Shown piece after piece: positions 60,448 to 64,000 of a stretch of 64,000 bases of DNA. The notes beneath the pieces are model-generated. The model did not search any database. It was not told the DNA's origin and saw nothing but the letters and a program-made list of their open reading frames with translations. Position numbers and translations under genes: made by a program. Origin of the DNA: Aspergillus flavus (lineage: Eukaryota > Ascomycota > Eurotiomycetes > Eurotiales > Aspergillaceae); assembly GCF_009017415.1 (NCBI RefSeq), contig NC_092405.1, positions 4,278,001 to 4,342,000 on the forward strand, read 5' to 3'. Each line of letters starts with the position of its first letter. Positions within the stretch are counted from its first letter, which is position 1.

Positions 60448-61745
60448 CTAAAGACTATAAAGCAAAGTCCCATACCCCAACTGATCAAACCCACCACTGG
60501 TACTCCCATAATAACCACCACCACCCTCAGCACCCTCGCCCTTCTCAACCACCATATCCCGATACTGCTTCGTCCAAGTCGCATTCAGCTTCTTGAGTAC
60601 TCCATAGTGATTATAAAGCAGCTCCCAGATAGGACGCACATCGCCACGAGAATTCTCACTGATGACTGTCTGCGTCACGTCGCTATTCTGGTACGTCGTA
60701 TAGGGAACATCTTTGCCGAGGTTATACTTGGCTGCGTATTCAGCTCTGTAGACGTTAGTAGCAAGTCCATGTCCATACCATCATCTTCAACTCCGTCTCC
60801 AAACCCAAGAACCAAAAAACAAAGAAAAGAAGAAAAAGGAGAACAAGAAGGGAACGAAAAAACCTACCCCGCCAAAATGCGATTATCACCATAAGCAAAC
60901 AAATCCTCCCCCTGATTAAACGCCGCCTGAGCAATAGCGCCCAAGAGTCCGAAATCCAGCATAGCATGACCCTGATCCCTCCCGGCCTCTTGCCCCTGAC
61001 CCAAAACCTGACCGTCAACATCATACAACTTCCAAACCATCTTCTCAATAGCACCATTACCAGTCCCATTCTTGAAATAATCCACCGCCTCCTGAAACAT
61101 CGTCTCGTTATCCGCGAGCACACCAATCGAGAGCATAGAAGCGAGGTTACACAGATCCCAATTAGCCCAATAATGATCAATCTTGGCATCATTATGCCGG
61201 ACAAAGAAATCATGATTCATGGGATAGAACACAGAGACCATCATATCCTTAAAGGCAGCAAACTTGCTCTCCTCCCAGCCATCGTAATCACGCATGATCT
61301 CAGCCGCATTGGCGAACTCATACCCGTAGATGCCCGAGGCGAGGAACTTGTCCGAGTTCCCCGAGATGCTCTTTAGGGTTGTGGCCCAGGCGTCGAGGAC
61401 GGAGACGGCTGCGTCGGCGTAGGTTTTGTCGTCGGTGACTTTCCATTCGATGGCTAGGGCGTAGGCGGCTGCGATGTCTTTGTACAGGTTTGGGTAGTTC
61501 TCGGCGTGCGTGCCGTCTTTGCCCCGGTAGATGGTTTCTTGGGGGCGGGGCGTGTAGCTGGGGTTTGCGAAGGAGCTGTTGGTTAGTTTGTACCAGCCTG
61601 TTAGCTGGGGTTCGGTGTTGGAGTGGACTTTGGTTTTTATGCGTTCGAAGTCGGTGTTTGTGTGGAGGAGACCTGGGTGGGTGAAGGCTTGGATGAGGGT
61701 TGCTAGGGACGCGATTGTCCCTGCTGCAAGGGTTGAGGGACGCAT
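60448..61745 (-). CDS. Secreted alginate-lyase-like polysaccharide lyase
   Basis: Two exons, 61745-60868 and 60745-60448 (122-nt intron, GTAGGT donor, CTACAG acceptor after a GCTACTAAC branch site), giving 391 residues. An N-terminal signal peptide of about 20 residues ends in L-I-Q-A, with mature protein from F-T-H-P-G. The mature chain is the alpha/alpha-toroid type of the Alginate_lyase family: Y-P-N-L-Y-K-D-I-A-A-A-Y-A-L-A near the start, H-Y-W-A-N-W-D-L-C at about 191-199 (candidate catalytic His/Tyr and Asn region), and G-R-D-Q-G-H-A-M-L-D-F-G-L-L in the second half. Several N-x-S/T sites are present. Land fungi usually lack alginate, so related uronic-acid polymers such as glucuronan are possible substrates; this is inference. 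Neighbours give no cluster context. Confidence 0.85.
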
Positions 61746-63109
61746 TTTGGTGGTGATTGTATATATGCGTCTGGTGACAACGAGGTTGAATTGACAAAGA
61801 GATTTTCCAATGAAAGACAGAACAAGCAGCACAGCCGGTCCCTGTTATACACTATATACAAAAGTGTTCAACGGAGCCAGTCCGGAAGATCAACCGGTGC
61901 GCATGCGCGTCTCTGTTCGAACGTGTACATTAGCAGGGAACAATATCCCTGTCCTGGAGGAATGGCCGGACATCCTCCTGAAGAAGATCATCAGCATATA
62001 TGGAAGAAACTCAAGAGTTATTGTACGATTGAGGAACTGGTTGACGTACGCGATGAGATCTAATGCGGGAAATTTCCTGATTAAGGAACGAAAGTATGTC
62101 TATCATGACCGAATCGGGAAACGTTAGGGTTGAGGGCCGTTTCAACTAAAACATCCACCCCACTTAGGAAGGGAAAGAGATTGATAAACTAACATCAGGA
62201 ACCAGGGGAACCTTCGTACTCAACGTACTCATTGCGAGAGTATCCACCGTTTAAGGGGTTCTGCACCGTTGGGAGGGCGCGTTGTAGCGGGGCTACGTAC
62301 CGAAACCCGAGGGGTCTCTGATATAAATTAATTTATGTTGATTTGCTGGCTCCCGACTCGCGTTCATTCCCCATCCCGCGCGGTAATTGTTTGACCATGG
62401 CTTTATGAGTAGTTCGGGAGTTTTGCCGTTATGAGTTCAAACGGCTTAGGAAAATATTACTCAATGTATATTTTTATTTCTGATTTCATTGGCATATAAC
62501 CTCATGTTGTGTAGTAATAGCTGCTGAGATATAAACATCGTACGCTACTGTAAACCTGTCACCGTTCAACGTGCTGATCACTTACTAAGTTCTGCTGTTG
62601 TTGAGTCATAAGTGTCGGTCTTTGCGGTGATCATTCCGTAGCCGTTTGGGAGTAGTACTCCTCAGTATCTGAAGAGGGATTGATATGGCTATGGTAGGTG
62701 TCTAGCTACCTTTACGGGCTGAGGCATTTAGGATACAATTTATAGTCAGAGAGTGGTTCTTTGGTACAATGATCTGCATATGTATCCTTGTTTGCTCGAT
62801 AGTAAAGGAGCTAAGATGGCAAGACAGGAAGAGCGTCCTTGTTTAGTGCTACTTCTATGTCTAGATACCAATAACAGTATGTCTGACCATGTCAGGCTAC
62901 GCTAAAAACTACGGAGCTCGACTAAAGTATTTCTGAGAGGCCAAAAGCGCTTTGAAGGGTTTCGTGAGATAGTCAAGCAGGGTGATCATAACTTGAAGTT
63001 ATCAGATAAGGAGGTCAAACAACATAGACCACACAATAAAGGGCATGCAGATTTCATAACAACGTGTATCTGAATATCGAATCAGATCATACATCAAAAC
63101 TATACAAAA
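61746..63109. other. Intergenic region upstream of the lyase
   Basis: About 1.4 kb. A + strand open frame at 61810-62127 (105 codons) includes L-E-E-W-P-D-I-L-L-K-K but has no recognised family. The remainder is AT-rich without a clear gene. Confidence 0.5.
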
Positions 63110-63228
63110 ACATACAACAGGAGGGATTCGCTGGTGGTCACCCACCCAACTACTAACCTCCCGGCGTGTGGCTTGAGTACGGCTGAGCGGACGGGAAGCC
63201 CTATTTTCCACACCCTGTGGTCGTATGT
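63110..63228 (-). rRNA. 5S ribosomal RNA
   Basis: On the - strand the 119-nt sequence begins ACATACGACCAC and ends TGTTGTATGT, whose ends pair as helix I. Internal blocks match fungal 5S rRNA: GGGTGTGGAAAA, GGGCTTCCCGTCCGCTCAGC, AAGCCACACGCCGG, and GGGTGGGTGACCACCAGCG (internal promoter region read by TFIIIA). A T5 run follows immediately downstream, as for Pol III termination. Single-base differences from the usual filamentous-fungal consensus (as I remember it) are visible, for example in AATAGGG and GTACTCAAGCC; such type variants are common in fungi with dispersed 5S genes. A TTTATA on the + strand at 63235-63240 gives a TATAAA just upstream. No rDNA repeat is nearby. Confidence 0.93.
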
Positions 63229-63510
63229 GCTGGATTTATACTAAAGATGATAAATAATCTAAGATATCTGTGTCTGTTGGGGACGTTCAGGATTTGCAGC
63301 ATGAAATCTCTCTGTCGTCTTTGGAGGCGATGATTTTAGGAAGATGAACTTCGCAATAAACCGCTATCAGCCACGTAAAGAGGCATTTCTGGAGTTCTTC
63401 CTAGCCTTGATTGAACTATCGTCATCATGTAAGAAGAACCACTACATTTAGGGGGAGTATAGTAAATAAAATATGTCACGTTGACCCAGAACTAGACACG
63501 AACTCAATAT

Positions 63511-64000
63511 CTACAACCCCAATTTCGCATTCGAAACATAATAGGAACCCCCAGCACATCGATACCCCTGAGCTTGCTTGATCCACCGGAACCCCATGCA
63601 GCAAACTCCCATCGTTCTCAGTTTCTTCTGGGCCTCCTGTTCCTTGCATCGTTGCTTCTCCGCCTCTTCTCGGAGCTTCCGGAGCCGTTCCAGTTCTGCC
63701 TCCTTGGCCCTTCTTTCAATCTCTCGTTGGAGTCGCTCTTTTTCATGTTGTTTTTTCTTCTCGCTATCATCACAATTCTCAGTTTGATCATATACCATAG
63801 TAGTCTTTTCCTTCCTGATATCCTCAACAGCTTTTCGTGCTGCCCTCTCCTGATTCAAGAGCTGCTTGTACTGCTTTCCCTGCTCCGCTACAGCAAGTGT
63901 ATAACGTTGAAGCCTCATCGTCTTGAATTCCATTATGCCTGTTTTGCACGTTGTGTTCAATGGCGAATGACGGAGGGTTAACTGATTGATTATCGAAGGC
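63511..64000 (-). CDS. C-terminal part of a coiled-coil protein with a conserved aromatic/Cys tail
   Basis: The frame is open from the right window edge to TAG at 63511-63513; the true start lies beyond the window or at an internal ATG (63933 is the first in frame), so it is treated as partial. A long charged helix (E-K-E-R-L-Q-R-E-I-E-R-R-A-K-E-A-E-L) predicts a coiled coil, and the last about 35 residues switch to a compact tail: M-G-V-C-C-M-G-F-R-W-I-K-Q-A and Y-R-C-A-G-G-S-Y-Y-V-S. That tail looks like a small conserved motif I associate with several uncharacterised Aspergillus proteins, but I cannot name a family. Confidence 0.65.
   Translation of the reverse strand, partial: PSIINQLTLRHSPLNTTCKTGIMEFKTMRLQRYTLAVAEQGKQYKQLLNQERAARKAVEDIRKEKTTMVYDQTENCDDSEKKKQHEKERLQREIERRAKEAELERLRKLREEAEKQRCKEQEAQKKLRTMGVCCMGFRWIKQAQGYRCAGGSYYVSNAKLGL

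Overview
The window looks like nuclear DNA of a filamentous ascomycete, most likely an Aspergillus-type member of the Eurotiales. The reasons are short 45-120 nt spliceosomal introns with GTRNGT donors, CTRAC-like branch points and YAG acceptors; dispersed single genes on both strands; a lone 5S rRNA gene; and proteins that read as Aspergillus versions of Cdc48, Nip7, Noc3, Dcn1, Ste50, Nha1, Mvp1, Elg1, Utp8 and an AmdX/Adr1-type zinc-finger regulator. Species cannot be fixed by eye.

Layout. 0-6 kb: the 3' part of a Glu/Pro/Ala repeat protein, then a large coiled-coil protein of unknown role. 6.5-9.5 kb: NOC3 (-) and NIP7 (+), two 60S-biogenesis genes divergent from one 194-bp spacer. 10.2-12.1 kb: the neddylation ligase DCN1, with an 801-nt intron. 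12.7-19.1 kb: an Mpv17/PMP22 membrane protein, an unknown Cys-rich protein, a Pex11-family protein and an AIG2/gamma-glutamylcyclotransferase-like protein. 20.3-23.1 kb: six-exon CDC48. 23.6-24.2 kb: a small unknown gene. 27.8-29.4 kb: the MAPK adaptor STE50, preceded by 3.6 kb without recognised genes. 30.7-33.9 kb: the Na+/H+ antiporter NHA1. 36.1-38.6 kb: sorting nexin MVP1. 39.2-42.5 kb: the PCNA unloader ELG1, divergent from the 18S-processome gene UTP8 (43.3-46.1 kb). 47.8-51.4 kb: a C2H2 plus fungal-specific-domain transcription factor.

From 51.4 to 60.4 kb there is a 9-kb gene-poor stretch containing several near-perfect palindromes. It is followed by a secreted alginate-lyase-like enzyme, a 5S rRNA gene (- strand) and the 3' end of a coiled-coil gene that runs off the right edge.

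Most genes are conserved housekeeping functions: ribosome assembly (NOC3, NIP7, UTP8, 5S rRNA), ubiquitin and NEDD8 biology (DCN1, CDC48), peroxisomal or other organelle membranes (PMP22/Mpv17, Pex11), membrane traffic (MVP1), genome maintenance (ELG1), signalling and ion homeostasis (STE50, NHA1). No biosynthetic cluster, intact transposon, CRISPR array or clearly new multi-gene system was seen. The most useful second looks are the DCN1 giant intron with coding-like remnants, two probable introns whose length is a multiple of three and which an ORF-only annotation would translate, the 9-kb gene desert, and several unknown proteins. All exon boundaries were inferred by eye from splice signals and reading-frame continuity.
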